NCBI GenBank assembly: GCA_020723085.1
Contig: DYJN01000013.1
Location: forward strand, 1 to 64,000
DNA length: 64,000 nucleotides
Direction: 5' to 3'
Source of the DNA: Arcobacter sp.
Lineage (GTDB): Bacteria; Acidobacteriota; Terriglobia; Bryobacterales; Bryobacteraceae
Under the pieces are notes generated by a model that saw only the letters and a list, made by a program, of their open reading frames with translations, was not told the DNA's origin and made no database searches. The translations under genes were made by a program, and so were the position numbers. Each line of letters begins with the position of its first letter. Positions within the stretch are counted from its first letter, which is position 1. This document shows positions 29,549 to 37,489 of the stretch, in pieces.

Positions 29549-30529
29549 TCAGTCCCGCGGCGCGTAGTAGCCGCGGCGGACCTGCACGCGGTAATCGCGG
29601 TTCCGGGTTTTCACCTCGATCCGGCGGAAGCCGCCATCGCGCGCCTGATTCGAAGGCGCGTAGGCCGCCGAGTACTGGCTGCGCAGCTCGGTCTGAATCG
29701 TGTCGTAAATGTCGTCGAGCGATTCGCGGCGGCTGACGCGGAAGACGCGTCCGCCGGTTTCTTCGGCCATCCGGCGCATGGCGCCCTCCCCCGACACGTT
29801 GCCGTACTGCCAGGATGTATAGCGCGGGTCTTCAAACAGAATCACGTAGACGATGGCGTCGGATCTGTGGGCCTGCTCGATGGCTTCCTGGAGCTTCACT
29901 CGGCTGCCGACATCGACGCCGTCGGTGATCACGATCAGCGCCTTGCGGCCCACTTCGCCGCGAAGCTGCTCCTTCGCCGCCAGCCAGACGGCATCGTAGA
30001 GCACCGTGCCGCGGCCGCCGCCGGGCAGCGGCAGCGGAGTGCCCGTCGGCGACATGCCGCTGACGCCTGCGTTCAGGCGGAGCCTGTCCAGAGCGCGCGC
30101 CAGAAGCGCGGGCGAGCCGGTATGGTCCTGCAGCAGCTCGGCGTCCACGCCGAAGCTGATCAGGAAGGCCATGTCCTTCTGGCGGAGCACGCGCTCGAAG
30201 AAACGGGCCGACGCCGCGCGCTCGGTCTCGATCAGCGCCTCCTGGCTCCGGCTCACATCCACCAGCAGGCCCAGAGTCAGCGGCTGGTCCGTTTCCCGCG
30301 AGAAGAAGCGGATCTCCTGCCGCTTGCCGTCTTCATACACCGTGAAATCGTCCTTGCCCAGCGTGGAGATGTAGGCGCCCTTGCGGTCCCGGACGCTGAA
30401 GAACAGGTTGACGAGGTTCACCTCGACGCGGATCGCCTGCCCCTCTGGCGGCGGCGCGGGAGCCTGGCTGGAGGGCTGCGCTGCCGCGATCAACGGCGCC
30501 ATCAGGATGGCAAGCGACAGGGCTTTCAT
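29549..30529 (-). CDS. Secreted VWA-domain protein, second acidobacterial VWFA-related paralog
   Basis: The protein has 326 residues with signal peptide ALSLAILMAPLIAAA. The family N-terminal segment (VEVNLVNLFFSVRDRKGAYISTLGKDDFTVYEDGKRQEI) precedes a VWA domain with the MIDAS motif DVSRS and the second metal-site strand ALIVITDGVD. The C-terminus ends RRGYYAPRD like its paralog at 2685. Function is unknown; it is likely an exported metal-dependent binding protein. The start at 30529 (MKALSLAIL) gives the clean signal peptide. Confidence 0.85.
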   Translation of the reverse strand: MKALSLAILMAPLIAAAQPSSQAPAPPPEGQAIRVEVNLVNLFFSVRDRKGAYISTLGKDDFTVYEDGKRQEIRFFSRETDQPLTLGLLVDVSRSQEALIETERAASARFFERVLRQKDMAFLISFGVDAELLQDHTGSPALLARALDRLRLNAGVSGMSPTGTPLPLPGGGRGTVLYDAVWLAAKEQLRGEVGRKALIVITDGVDVGSRVKLQEAIEQAHRSDAIVYVILFEDPRYTSWQYGNVSGEGAMRRMAEETGGRVFRVSRRESLDDIYDTIQTELRSQYSAAYAPSNQARDGGFRRIEVKTRNRDYRVQVRRGYYAPRD

Positions 30530-31058
30530 GCTCAGCACGATGGATGCGGTCCGGACGGCGGTTGTTACGCGAAATCCGCGGTCCCGTCAAAGCCCCGGCG
30601 GGGCAGGCAACGGTTGCGGCCGGACTGACGCCCGGCATCCAGCCCGCGGCTTGCGTGCGGGAGGCGCGGCCGGGCGCCCATCCGGCACTGCTGCGGGTGC
30701 AGCGCCGGGGGCGGGGCTCAGCCGGCATCGACGAACGCGGAACCAAGCGGTCCGGCCCGCGATGGATCGGCCCCGCCCGTGTGCAGCCGTCGCCCAGGCG
30801 GGGCGGGGTGCCGAATGGGAAAGGCGGCCGAGGACCGTTCATGGCGGCTCAGCCGGCATCGGTCAGTCCCGCAGGCGAAGCAGTCCAGCGAGGGGCCGCA
30901 GCGGGCGGTCCCCACGCGGCAACCAAGCGGGCGACGGCAAGAGCGCGAACCGAATGTTGAAACCGCCTACAGGCCGCGTTGGAAACCTCCACAGGCAACG
31001 TAACGTACTGGAATCTGGCCACTTACCTGCCCATTCGGGGTTACACGGCTTTTTTCAC
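30530..31058. other. Gene-less stretch upstream of the sigma-54-type control region
   Basis: No supported ORF was found in this stretch of about 530 bases. Two short sequences recur in the same order: GCTCAGCCGGCATCG at 30716 and 30847, and AACCAAGCGG at 30741 and 30921. This may be a decayed duplication. The stretch must also carry the promoter of the divergent VWA gene. Confidence 0.4.
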
Positions 31059-31075
31059 TGTTGTGATTCGCGACA
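31059..31075 (+). promoter_or_regulatory. Candidate upstream activator site for the sigma-54 regulator
   Basis: TGTTGTGATTCGCGACA is an imperfect 17-bp palindrome of the form TGTYGYGAWTCRCRACA, about 65 bases upstream of the -24 element. Its geometry is what NtrC-family activators bind. A second inverted repeat, GAGCGC-N5-GCGCTC, lies at 31086-31102. Confidence 0.5.
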
Positions 31076-31137
31076 CCGGGCGATGGAGCGCAGGTGGCGC
31101 TCGGTTTGAAAATCAACGAGTTACAGTCATCCTGGCT

Positions 31138-31155
31138 TTGGCACGGCACATGCCT
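31138..31155 (+). promoter_or_regulatory. Sigma-54 (-24/-12) promoter of the H-protein/ferredoxin/NrfD operon
   Basis: TTGGCACGGCACATGCC carries the invariant GG (31140-31141) and GC (31152-31153) separated by exactly ten bases, and it matches TGGCACG at -24. Transcription would start near 31165, about 55 bases before the first ATG. The operon it precedes encodes its own NtrC-family activator, which strengthens the call. The -12 half is ATGC rather than TTGC. Confidence 0.65.
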
Positions 31156-31218
31156 CAGAAAGGGTGCGCGCCGGCCGCGGAATGAAGCCGGCACAGAGTT
31201 CTGAAAAGGAGAAATGTC

Positions 31219-31884
31219 ATGGTCGTCCTACTCGTCATCGTCACTTTCGCGGTTTTCATCGCCATCGATCTGGTGTTGAGCCGCCACCGGGTTCCGATTG
31301 CCGCCGTTGCGGCGCAGGAAGCGGAGAAGGTTGCGGTCGGACAAGAGGTCTTGAGCGGATTCCATATTCCCGCGAACCTGAAGTATCATCCTGGCCACAC
31401 CTGGATGCAGAAGGAGCGTAAGAACGTGCACCGCGTGGGCGCCGATGAACTGGCGGCGGTGCTCGCTGGACCGGTGGACCGCATCGAACTTCCAACGCCG
31501 GGCCAGTGGGTGCGGCAGGGACAGAAGGTGTTCGCTTTCTTCCGCGGCGGAGAAAAGATCGAGATGATCTCGCCGGTCGAAGGCGAAGTCGTGGAAGTGA
31601 ACCGCGAACTGGCCGAAAACCCACGCTTGCTGCTGGAGGATCCGTACGGTCAGGGCTGGCTGATCACGGTGTTCTCGCCTGACGAGGAATCCCCCGCCCG
31701 CAACCTCTTGCCGAGTTCGCTGGTTCCCGCCTGGATCCGCGAGTCCGCTGAAGTCTTCTACAAGTTCCAGCCCCAGTTGGCGGGCGCCACGGCAGCCGAT
31801 GGCGGCAGGGCGTCGAAGGATGCAACGGCCGCGCTGCCGGCGGATCGCTGGAAGGAGGCTGCCCGGCTGCTTCTGCTCAGTTAA
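31219..31884 (+). CDS. Membrane-anchored glycine-cleavage H-protein-like (lipoyl-fold) protein
   Basis: The protein has 221 residues. An N-terminal membrane helix (VVLLVIVTFAVFIAIDLVL) is followed by an H-protein-like domain: HPGHTWMQKE, ELAAVLAGPVDRIELPTPGQWVRQGQKVFAF, then ISPVEGEVVEVNRELAENPRLLLEDPYGQGWLITV, which closely follows the GcvH pattern. In GcvH the lipoylated Lys lies eight residues before the Pro of SPVxG; here the nearest Lys (GGEKIEMISP) is six residues before it, so lipoylation is uncertain. A Gln/Ala-rich tail ends the protein. The start is supported by AAGGAG seven bases upstream. No gcvT or gcvP is nearby; as first gene of a redox operon it may serve as an electron or thiol carrier. 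Confidence 0.7.
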   Translation: MVVLLVIVTFAVFIAIDLVLSRHRVPIAAVAAQEAEKVAVGQEVLSGFHIPANLKYHPGHTWMQKERKNVHRVGADELAAVLAGPVDRIELPTPGQWVRQGQKVFAFFRGGEKIEMISPVEGEVVEVNRELAENPRLLLEDPYGQGWLITVFSPDEESPARNLLPSSLVPAWIRESAEVFYKFQPQLAGATAADGGRASKDATAALPADRWKEAARLLLLS

Positions 31885-31886
31885 TG

Positions 31887-31945
31887 CAGCTTCATTGCTG
31901 AAAATCAGCACAAAAGACCTTAAATTCTGGTATAGAATGAAGCTG
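31887..31945 (+). promoter_or_regulatory. Nested inverted repeats between the H-protein-like and ferredoxin genes
   Basis: CAGCTTCATT (31887-31896) pairs perfectly with AATGAAGCTG (31936-31945). Inside is a GCTGA-AAA-TCAGC hairpin (31897-31909). The outer arm abuts the GGAGG ribosome site of the ferredoxin gene. The enclosed AT-rich segment also contains TATAGAAT, which could be a -10. It could control translation, RNA processing or a second promoter. Confidence 0.5.
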
Positions 31946-31962
31946 GAGGCAGACTGAGCCGC

Positions 31963-32706
31963 ATGGCCCGAGCGATTCTTTTCGACAGCACCCAATGTAT
32001 TGGATGCCGTCAGTGCGAGCAGGCCTGTTCGGAAGGAAAGCATCTCCACTACGACGACAAGATCGCCGCCGAGGAGAAGACGTCCGCGCACAAGCTGACT
32101 GCGATCCGCACTTACGGCGAGCGTTACTCGCGGAAGTTGTGCATGCACTGCCTGGATCCGGCGTGCGTTTCGGTTTGCCCGGTGGCGGCTCTCCAGAAGA
32201 CCGCCGCCGGGCCGGTTGTGTATCTGCCCGAACGCTGCATGGGCTGCCGCTATTGCATGGTGTCCTGCGTGTTCGGAGTGCCCACCTATGAATGGAATTC
32301 CCGCTTGCCGTACATGCGCAAGTGCGATCTGTGCGCGGACCGCGCGCCCAAGAACGAGCCGACGCGCTGCGCGGAGGCCTGCCCGACCGGCGCCACCACA
32401 TTCGGCGACCGCGATCAACTGATCGCCGAAGCCCGCAGGCGGCTCGCCGAAAATCCCGAGAGCTACTATCCGCGCATCTACGGCATCGAGGAAGCCGGCG
32501 GAACTTCGGTGCTGATCCTGTCGGCCGTGCCCTTCGAGCAGATCGGCTATCCGGTGAACGTCGAAAAGACGGCGTTGCCGCAGTACACATGGGCGGCGCT
32601 GAAGCACATTCCCGATGTCGTGGTGATGGGCACGGTGCTGCTCGGCGGCATCCACTGGCTGACGCACCGTAAGGAAGAGGTGGCGCGGAAGGAGGGCAGG
32701 CCATGA
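31963..32706 (+). CDS. Four-cluster ferredoxin subunit (HybA/NrfC-like) with C-terminal membrane anchor
   Basis: The protein has 247 residues. It contains Cys motifs for four [4Fe-4S] clusters: CIGCRQCEQAC, CMHCLDPACVSVCP, CMGCRYCMVSC and CDLCADR..CAEACP. A single C-terminal helix (VVVMGTVLLGGIHWLTH) would anchor it to the membrane. Unlike HybA it has no Tat or Sec signal, so by inference the clusters face the cytoplasm. It overlaps the NrfD-like gene by four bases (ATGA), which indicates a tight complex. In related enzymes this subunit carries electrons between a catalytic partner and the quinone-reactive membrane subunit; no catalytic subunit is encoded nearby. Confidence 0.85.
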   Translation: MARAILFDSTQCIGCRQCEQACSEGKHLHYDDKIAAEEKTSAHKLTAIRTYGERYSRKLCMHCLDPACVSVCPVAALQKTAAGPVVYLPERCMGCRYCMVSCVFGVPTYEWNSRLPYMRKCDLCADRAPKNEPTRCAEACPTGATTFGDRDQLIAEARRRLAENPESYYPRIYGIEEAGGTSVLILSAVPFEQIGYPVNVEKTALPQYTWAALKHIPDVVVMGTVLLGGIHWLTHRKEEVARKEGRP

Positions 32707-33878
32707 TGCATCTGGCGCAGCGCTATTTCTGGCGGGCTCTGTTCGCCGTCCTCATGGCGGCCGGCCTGTACGCGGCGTTTCTGCGCTTCTGGGGCGGGCT
32801 GGGCGCTGCTACCAACCTGAGCGACCGGTTCCCCTGGGGCATCTGGATCGGCTTCGATGTGCTGTGCGGCGTCGGCCTGGCGGCGGGCGGCTTTACGCTG
32901 GCCGCTACGGTGCATATCTTCAACATCAAGTCTTACCACGCGGTGGTGCGCCCGGCGATTCTGACCGCTTTTCTCGGTTACCTTCTGGTGGTGGTGGCGC
33001 TGATGTTCGACCTCGGCCACCCGTACCGCATCTGGCATCCGCTGATCATGTGGAATCCGCGTTCCGTGATGTTCGAAGTGGGCTGGTGCGTCACGCTCTA
33101 CACCACGGTCCTGTTCCTCGAGTTCCTGCCGGTGGTGCTTCAGAAGTTCAAAATGCACACAGCGCTGAAGGTGATGGAAGTGGCGTCCTTGCCGGTCATC
33201 ATCGCCGGCGTGATCCTGTCCACGCTGCACCAAAGCTCGCTGGGCAGCCTGTTCCTGATCATGCCGAACCGGCTGCATCCGCTGTGGTGGACGCCGCTGC
33301 TGCCAGTGCTGTTCTTCATCTCGGCGGTGGCCACCGGGCTGGCGATGACCATCTTCGAGAGCTGGCATAGCTCGAAGGCGTTCGGGCGGCAATTGGAGTA
33401 CGGACTGATCTGCCGCATGACCCGCGTGCTGGCCGTGATCACCGCCATCTACCTGACGATGCGGTTCATGGACCTCAGCCACCGGGGAGCGCTCGCCACG
33501 CTGAACCAGCCTGGGCCCGAACGCTGGCTGTTCGGGCTGGAGATCGTGCTGATGGCGGTGCCGATGCTGATGTTCTTCCGCGAGAAGACGCGGCAGCATC
33601 CGCTGGCGGTGTATCTCGGCGTGGTCATGTTCCTTCTCGGCTTCGTCACCAACCGGATGAACGTCAGCGTCACCGGGCTGGAGCGGGCCGCGGGCGTGAG
33701 CTACTTCCCGAAGTGGAGCGAAATCGCCGTCACGCTGGCGATCATCGCGGCCGGCTTCGCCGTCTTCCGCCTCGCGGCGCATTATCTGCCCGTCTTCGAA
33801 GAAGAGCATGAGGATCACGGCAGCGCGCCGGCAACGCGGATCCCCACCCTGCAGGGCGCGGCGGCGCAGGGAGACTAG
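32703..33878 (+). CDS. HybB/NrfD-type integral membrane quinone-interacting subunit
   Basis: The protein has 391 residues and about ten membrane helices. It shows the HybB-like pattern: RFPWGIWIGFDVLCGVGLAAGGF near helix 2, VVALMFDLGHPYRIWHPLIMWNPRSVMFEVGWCV, VILSTLHQSSLGSLFLIMPNRLHPLWWTP and GFVTNRMNVSVTG. HybB and NrfD exchange electrons between a ferredoxin partner and the quinone pool and may couple this to proton movement. It directly follows the ferredoxin and precedes the sensor kinase by eight bases. It is not accompanied by hydrogenase genes. Confidence 0.88.
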   Translation: MMHLAQRYFWRALFAVLMAAGLYAAFLRFWGGLGAATNLSDRFPWGIWIGFDVLCGVGLAAGGFTLAATVHIFNIKSYHAVVRPAILTAFLGYLLVVVALMFDLGHPYRIWHPLIMWNPRSVMFEVGWCVTLYTTVLFLEFLPVVLQKFKMHTALKVMEVASLPVIIAGVILSTLHQSSLGSLFLIMPNRLHPLWWTPLLPVLFFISAVATGLAMTIFESWHSSKAFGRQLEYGLICRMTRVLAVITAIYLTMRFMDLSHRGALATLNQPGPERWLFGLEIVLMAVPMLMFFREKTRQHPLAVYLGVVMFLLGFVTNRMNVSVTGLERAAGVSYFPKWSEIAVTLAIIAAGFAVFRLAAHYLPVFEEEHEDHGSAPATRIPTLQGAAAQGD

Positions 33879-33886
33879 GAGCGGCT

Positions 33887-35530
33887 GTGGCGTTGCAGCC
33901 CGTCCGGCTGCCGAGGTTCGGCCTGGCAGTGAAGCTCGCCGCCTGGCTCGTGGGCGGGGTGATGCTGTGCTTTGTTCTCTTCAGCTACGCGAGCCAGCGG
34001 CTCGAGCAGCGGCATCTCGAGTCGCTGGTGTCGCTTTCGGCGCAGCGCGTGGCAGACGTGGTGCACTTCTCCGCCTGGCAGGCGATGCTGCGGAACGACC
34101 AGGAGATGCTGTACACGATGATCCGCGACATCGGCCGCGAGCCAGGCATCCGGCGGCTGCGGATCATCAACGAAGTCGGCCTGGTGCGGTATTCCACCGA
34201 CACGGCCGAGATCGGCACGATGGTCGACAAGCAGGCCGAGGCCTGCTACGCCTGCCATGCGCAGGCACGGCCTCTCGAGCGGCTCCAGCGCAAGGACCGC
34301 ACGCGCATCTTCCGGGGCGAGCGCGGCCACCGCGTGCTCGCCGTCATCCTGCCCATCGAAAACCACCCGGACTGCAGTTCGGCGGCCTGCCATGCGCACC
34401 CGGCGTCGAAGCGCATCCTCGGCGTGATTGACGCCCACCTGTCGCTGGACGCCGTGGACGAGCAGCTCGCCGAGCACCGGCAGCAGATGTACGGCTTCAC
34501 TTCCGGCGCGGCGGTGATCGGCTGCCTGATGGCCATCGTGTTCGTATGGTTTTTCGTCCACCGGCCCGTGCATGACCTCGTCGCCGGCACCATGCGCCTG
34601 GCATCCGGCAACCTCGGCCACAGGATCCAGGTCCGCTCTCGCGACGAACTGGGCGTGCTGGCCGAGTCCTTCAACTTGATGGCCGAAGATCTCGAAAAGA
34701 CGCACCGCGAGCTGACGCAATGGGCCGACACGCTCGAAGAGCGCGTGCGCGAAAAGACGGCGGAGCTGGAGGCGGCGCAGAAGGGCCTGATTCACACCGA
34801 GAAGATGGCTTCCCTGGGACGGCTGGCGGCCACCGTGGCGCACGAGGTGAACAACCCGCTGTTCGGCATGCTCACTTACGCACGGCTCGTGCTGAAGGAT
34901 CTTCAGAAATCCGATCTCGACGACGCCACGCGGCAGCGAATGACGGACAACCTGCGCATCATCGAGCGCGAGAGCCGCCGCTGCGGCGATCTGATGAAGA
35001 ACCTGCTGGCATTCGCCCGGCAATCCACGCCGCAGCGGTCGCGCGTGCAGCTCAACCAGGTGGTAGAGCGCGCCGTGCGGCTGCTCACGCACCAGTACGA
35101 TCTGTCGCAGATCGCCCTGCGCGTCCATCTGGACGATTCGCTCCCCGAGATCGACTGCGACCCCGGCCAGATCCAGCAGGTGCTGATCGTGCTGCTGGTG
35201 AACGCGCAGGAGGCTCTGGGCCGCGGCGGCGAGGTGACAGTGGAAACCCGGCGCGCCGGCGGCGGAATCGAGATCGTCGTGCGCGACAACGGGCCCGGCA
35301 TTCCGCCCGAGCTCCAGCTCCAGATCTTCGAGCCGTTCTTCTCCACCAAGGACGATCCGCACCGCACCGGACTCGGACTCGCCGTCGCCAAGGGCATCGT
35401 CGAGCGCCACGGCGGCAGGATCCTGCTAAAATCGGCGCCCGGGCAGGGAGCGGAGTTCATCGTCGAGCTGCCGCTGGAAGCCAAGGAGCCGGAGTCGGAG
35501 ACGGAAGCCATCATGAAGGGAGAAGCTTGA
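33887..35530 (+). CDS. Membrane sensor histidine kinase with c-type heme motifs in the periplasmic loop
   Basis: The protein has 547 residues. TM1 (about 13-34) and TM2 (about 203-225) bracket an extracytoplasmic loop that contains CYACH (120-124) and CSSAACH (163-169, a CX4CH motif), both candidates for covalent heme attachment. A HAMP domain follows, then a coiled segment, a HisKA domain with the phosphoacceptor His in VAHEVNNP (about 319), and an HATPase with N box (LLVNAQEAL), DNGPGIP and GLGLAVAKG. It likely senses redox state or a heme ligand. The GTG start is supported by AGGAG five bases upstream. Its stop overlaps the start of the regulator gene (TGATG). Confidence 0.88.
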   Translation: MALQPVRLPRFGLAVKLAAWLVGGVMLCFVLFSYASQRLEQRHLESLVSLSAQRVADVVHFSAWQAMLRNDQEMLYTMIRDIGREPGIRRLRIINEVGLVRYSTDTAEIGTMVDKQAEACYACHAQARPLERLQRKDRTRIFRGERGHRVLAVILPIENHPDCSSAACHAHPASKRILGVIDAHLSLDAVDEQLAEHRQQMYGFTSGAAVIGCLMAIVFVWFFVHRPVHDLVAGTMRLASGNLGHRIQVRSRDELGVLAESFNLMAEDLEKTHRELTQWADTLEERVREKTAELEAAQKGLIHTEKMASLGRLAATVAHEVNNPLFGMLTYARLVLKDLQKSDLDDATRQRMTDNLRIIERESRRCGDLMKNLLAFARQSTPQRSRVQLNQVVERAVRLLTHQYDLSQIALRVHLDDSLPEIDCDPGQIQQVLIVLLVNAQEALGRGGEVTVETRRAGGGIEIVVRDNGPGIPPELQLQIFEPFFSTKDDPHRTGLGLAVAKGIVERHGGRILLKSAPGQGAEFIVELPLEAKEPESETEAIMKGEA

Positions 35531-36882
35531 TGGGCGAACCAAGCATCCTCATCGTGGACGACGACATCGTTGTGCGGGATTCGCTCGGCAAATGGTTCGA
35601 GAGCGAGGGATTCCAGGTGTCGATCGCGCCGGGCGCGGCGGCGGCGCTCGAAATGCTGGCCGGCCGCCGCTTCGACCTCGCCCTCGTCGACATTAAGATG
35701 CCGGGCGTCGACGGCATCGAACTCCAGGCCAAGCTGCGGGAGATCGATCCCTCGATGCCGGTGATCATCATGACGGGCTTCGCCAGCGTGGAGACCGCCG
35801 TGCGCGCGCTGAAGAACGGCGCTTACGATTACATCACCAAGCCGTTCGACCCGGACGAACTCGTCCACCTCGTCAACAAGGCCATCTCCCACAAACGCGC
35901 CGAGCGCGAAGTCTCGCGGCTCAAGGAAAACCTCGACGAAATCTTCCCGGAAACGAAGCTGATCGGCCAGAGCCCGGCGATGAAGCGCGTCATCGAGCTC
36001 GTGGAAACGGTCGCGCCCACCGACGCTACCGTGCTCATCACCGGCGAAAGCGGCACCGGAAAGGAAGTGGTGGCCCGCGCCATCCATGCCTTGAGCCCGC
36101 GCCGCTACAACCCGATGGTGGTCATCCACTGCGGCGCGCTCACCGAGTCCCTGCTCGAAAGCGAGCTCTTCGGCCATGAGCGCGGCGCCTTCACCGGCGC
36201 TCAGGCGCGCAAGAAGGGCAAGTTCGAAGTGGCCGACGGCGGCACCGTGTTCCTCGACGAGATCAGCGATATCAGCCTGCGCGTCCAGACCGACCTCCTG
36301 CGCGTGCTCCAGGAGAAGGAGATCGTGCGCGTCGGCGACACGATGCCCGTGAAGGTGGACTTCCGCGCCATCGCCGCCACCAACAAGAGCCTGGAACGGC
36401 TGGTGGAGGAGCGCGTCTTCCGCCCCGACCTGTACTACCGGCTCAACGTGTTCGCCATCAACATCCCGCCGCTGCGCGAGCGCAGGGAAGACATCCCGCT
36501 GCTGGCGGCGCATTTCCTCGAAAGGTTCGCGCGGCAGATGAACCGCCCGCAGCAGCGGCTGGCCGCGGACACGCTGGACCTGCTGATGCAGTACGAGTGG
36601 CCGGGCAACGTGCGCGAGCTGGAAAACGCCGTCGAACGCGCCCTGCTGATGCGCCGCGAAGGCGACCTCAGGCCGGAGGATTTCCCGTTCCAGATGCACC
36701 CTGCGGCCCCGATGTTGTCCACCGGCCGGCGGCTGGAGGACATCGAGAAGGCGCATATCGAGCGCGTGCTGGCCGAAACCCGCTGGAACCTGTCGAAGAC
36801 GGCACGGATCCTCGACATCGACCGCACCACGCTCTACAACAAGATCCGCAAGTACGGCCTGCGCGAGCCCGCCGGCCGCTGA
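35530..36882 (+). CDS. NtrC-family sigma-54-dependent response regulator
   Basis: The protein has 450 residues. A receiver domain (ILIVDDDIVVRD, phospho-acceptor Asp in LALVDIKMPG, K in ITKPFD) precedes an AAA+ sigma-54 activation domain with Walker A GESGTGKE, the sigma-54 contact loop GAFTGA and Walker B GTVFLDEI. A Fis-type helix-turn-helix at the C-terminus reads NLSKTARILDIDRTTLYNKI. It is the partner of the heme-type kinase and presumably drives the -24/-12 promoter at 31138, closing an autoregulatory loop. Confidence 0.93.
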   Translation: MGEPSILIVDDDIVVRDSLGKWFESEGFQVSIAPGAAAALEMLAGRRFDLALVDIKMPGVDGIELQAKLREIDPSMPVIIMTGFASVETAVRALKNGAYDYITKPFDPDELVHLVNKAISHKRAEREVSRLKENLDEIFPETKLIGQSPAMKRVIELVETVAPTDATVLITGESGTGKEVVARAIHALSPRRYNPMVVIHCGALTESLLESELFGHERGAFTGAQARKKGKFEVADGGTVFLDEISDISLRVQTDLLRVLQEKEIVRVGDTMPVKVDFRAIAATNKSLERLVEERVFRPDLYYRLNVFAINIPPLRERREDIPLLAAHFLERFARQMNRPQQRLAADTLDLLMQYEWPGNVRELENAVERALLMRREGDLRPEDFPFQMHPAAPMLSTGRRLEDIEKAHIERVLAETRWNLSKTARILDIDRTTLYNKIRKYGLREPAGR

Positions 36883-36890
36883 GGCTCGCC

Positions 36891-37448
36891 GTGGTCGAAG
36901 CGCTCACCTTCGTGAGGCTGGGGCTGGCCAACTCCGACGGGCTTCCATCGCCCGATCTTCTCGACCGCCTGGCGGCGGAGGCGGCGCGGCTGCTCGGCGC
37001 CTCCTGCCGCATCGATCCGGAGCCGCTCGACATCACCTTCAGCTATGACGAGCTGCGGCGGCAGGCGTGGTCGACGCCCGTGCTGGCGCGGCTCGCCGCG
37101 CGGCCGCACGCGCCGGGTACGGCCGTGGCCGGCGTGACGGGCCTCGACCTGTTCGTGCCCGTCTTCACGTTTGTCTTTGGAGAAGCGCAGGTGGCCGGAC
37201 CCGCGGCCGTCATCAGCGCCCACCGCCTGCGCGAGGAATTCTACGGCCTCCCGCCGAACCCGCCGCTGCTCGTCGAGCGGCTCATGAAGGAACTGCTCCA
37301 CGAGCTCGGCCACACGCAGGGGCTGCGCCATTGCGGCGACTGGCGCTGCGTCATGAGCAGCGCGCACACGGTGGAACGGATCGACGTCCGCCAGGCCGCC
37401 TTCTGCCCCGAGTGCGCCCGGCTTCTCCGCAGCCGCCCGCGCTCCTGA
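36891..37448 (+). CDS. amzA: Archaemetzincin-type zinc metalloprotease (peptidase M54)
   Basis: The protein has 185 residues. It carries the long archaemetzincin signature: [11 protein letters not shown] followed by CGDWRCVM, then a spacer to CPEC near the C-terminus. This matches the HExxHxxGxxH zinc site with four extra Cys that bind a second structural zinc. The protein has no signal peptide, so it is cytoplasmic. The GTG start at 36891 is eight bases after the regulator stop; longer ORF starts fall inside the regulator gene. Archaemetzincins occur in archaea, some bacteria and vertebrates, and their natural substrates are mostly unknown. Its place in a redox-sensing operon is unusual. Confidence 0.88.
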   Translation: MVEALTFVRLGLANSDGLPSPDLLDRLAAEAARLLGASCRIDPEPLDITFSYDELRRQAWSTPVLARLAARPHAPGTAVAGVTGLDLFVPVFTFVFGEAQVAGPAAVISAHRLREEFYGLPPNPPLLVERLMKELLHELGHTQGLRHCGDWRCVMSSAHTVERIDVRQAAFCPECARLLRSRPRS

Positions 37449-37489
37449 AGGGCAGGCTTCATTTCGGATGCCTGTGGTTGAATAGGAGC

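Noticed and set aside
31086-31102. GAGCGC-N5-GCGCTC as the main activator site
   Set aside because: It is only about 40 bases from the -24 element, closer than usual for an enhancer; the 17-bp palindrome further upstream fits better.
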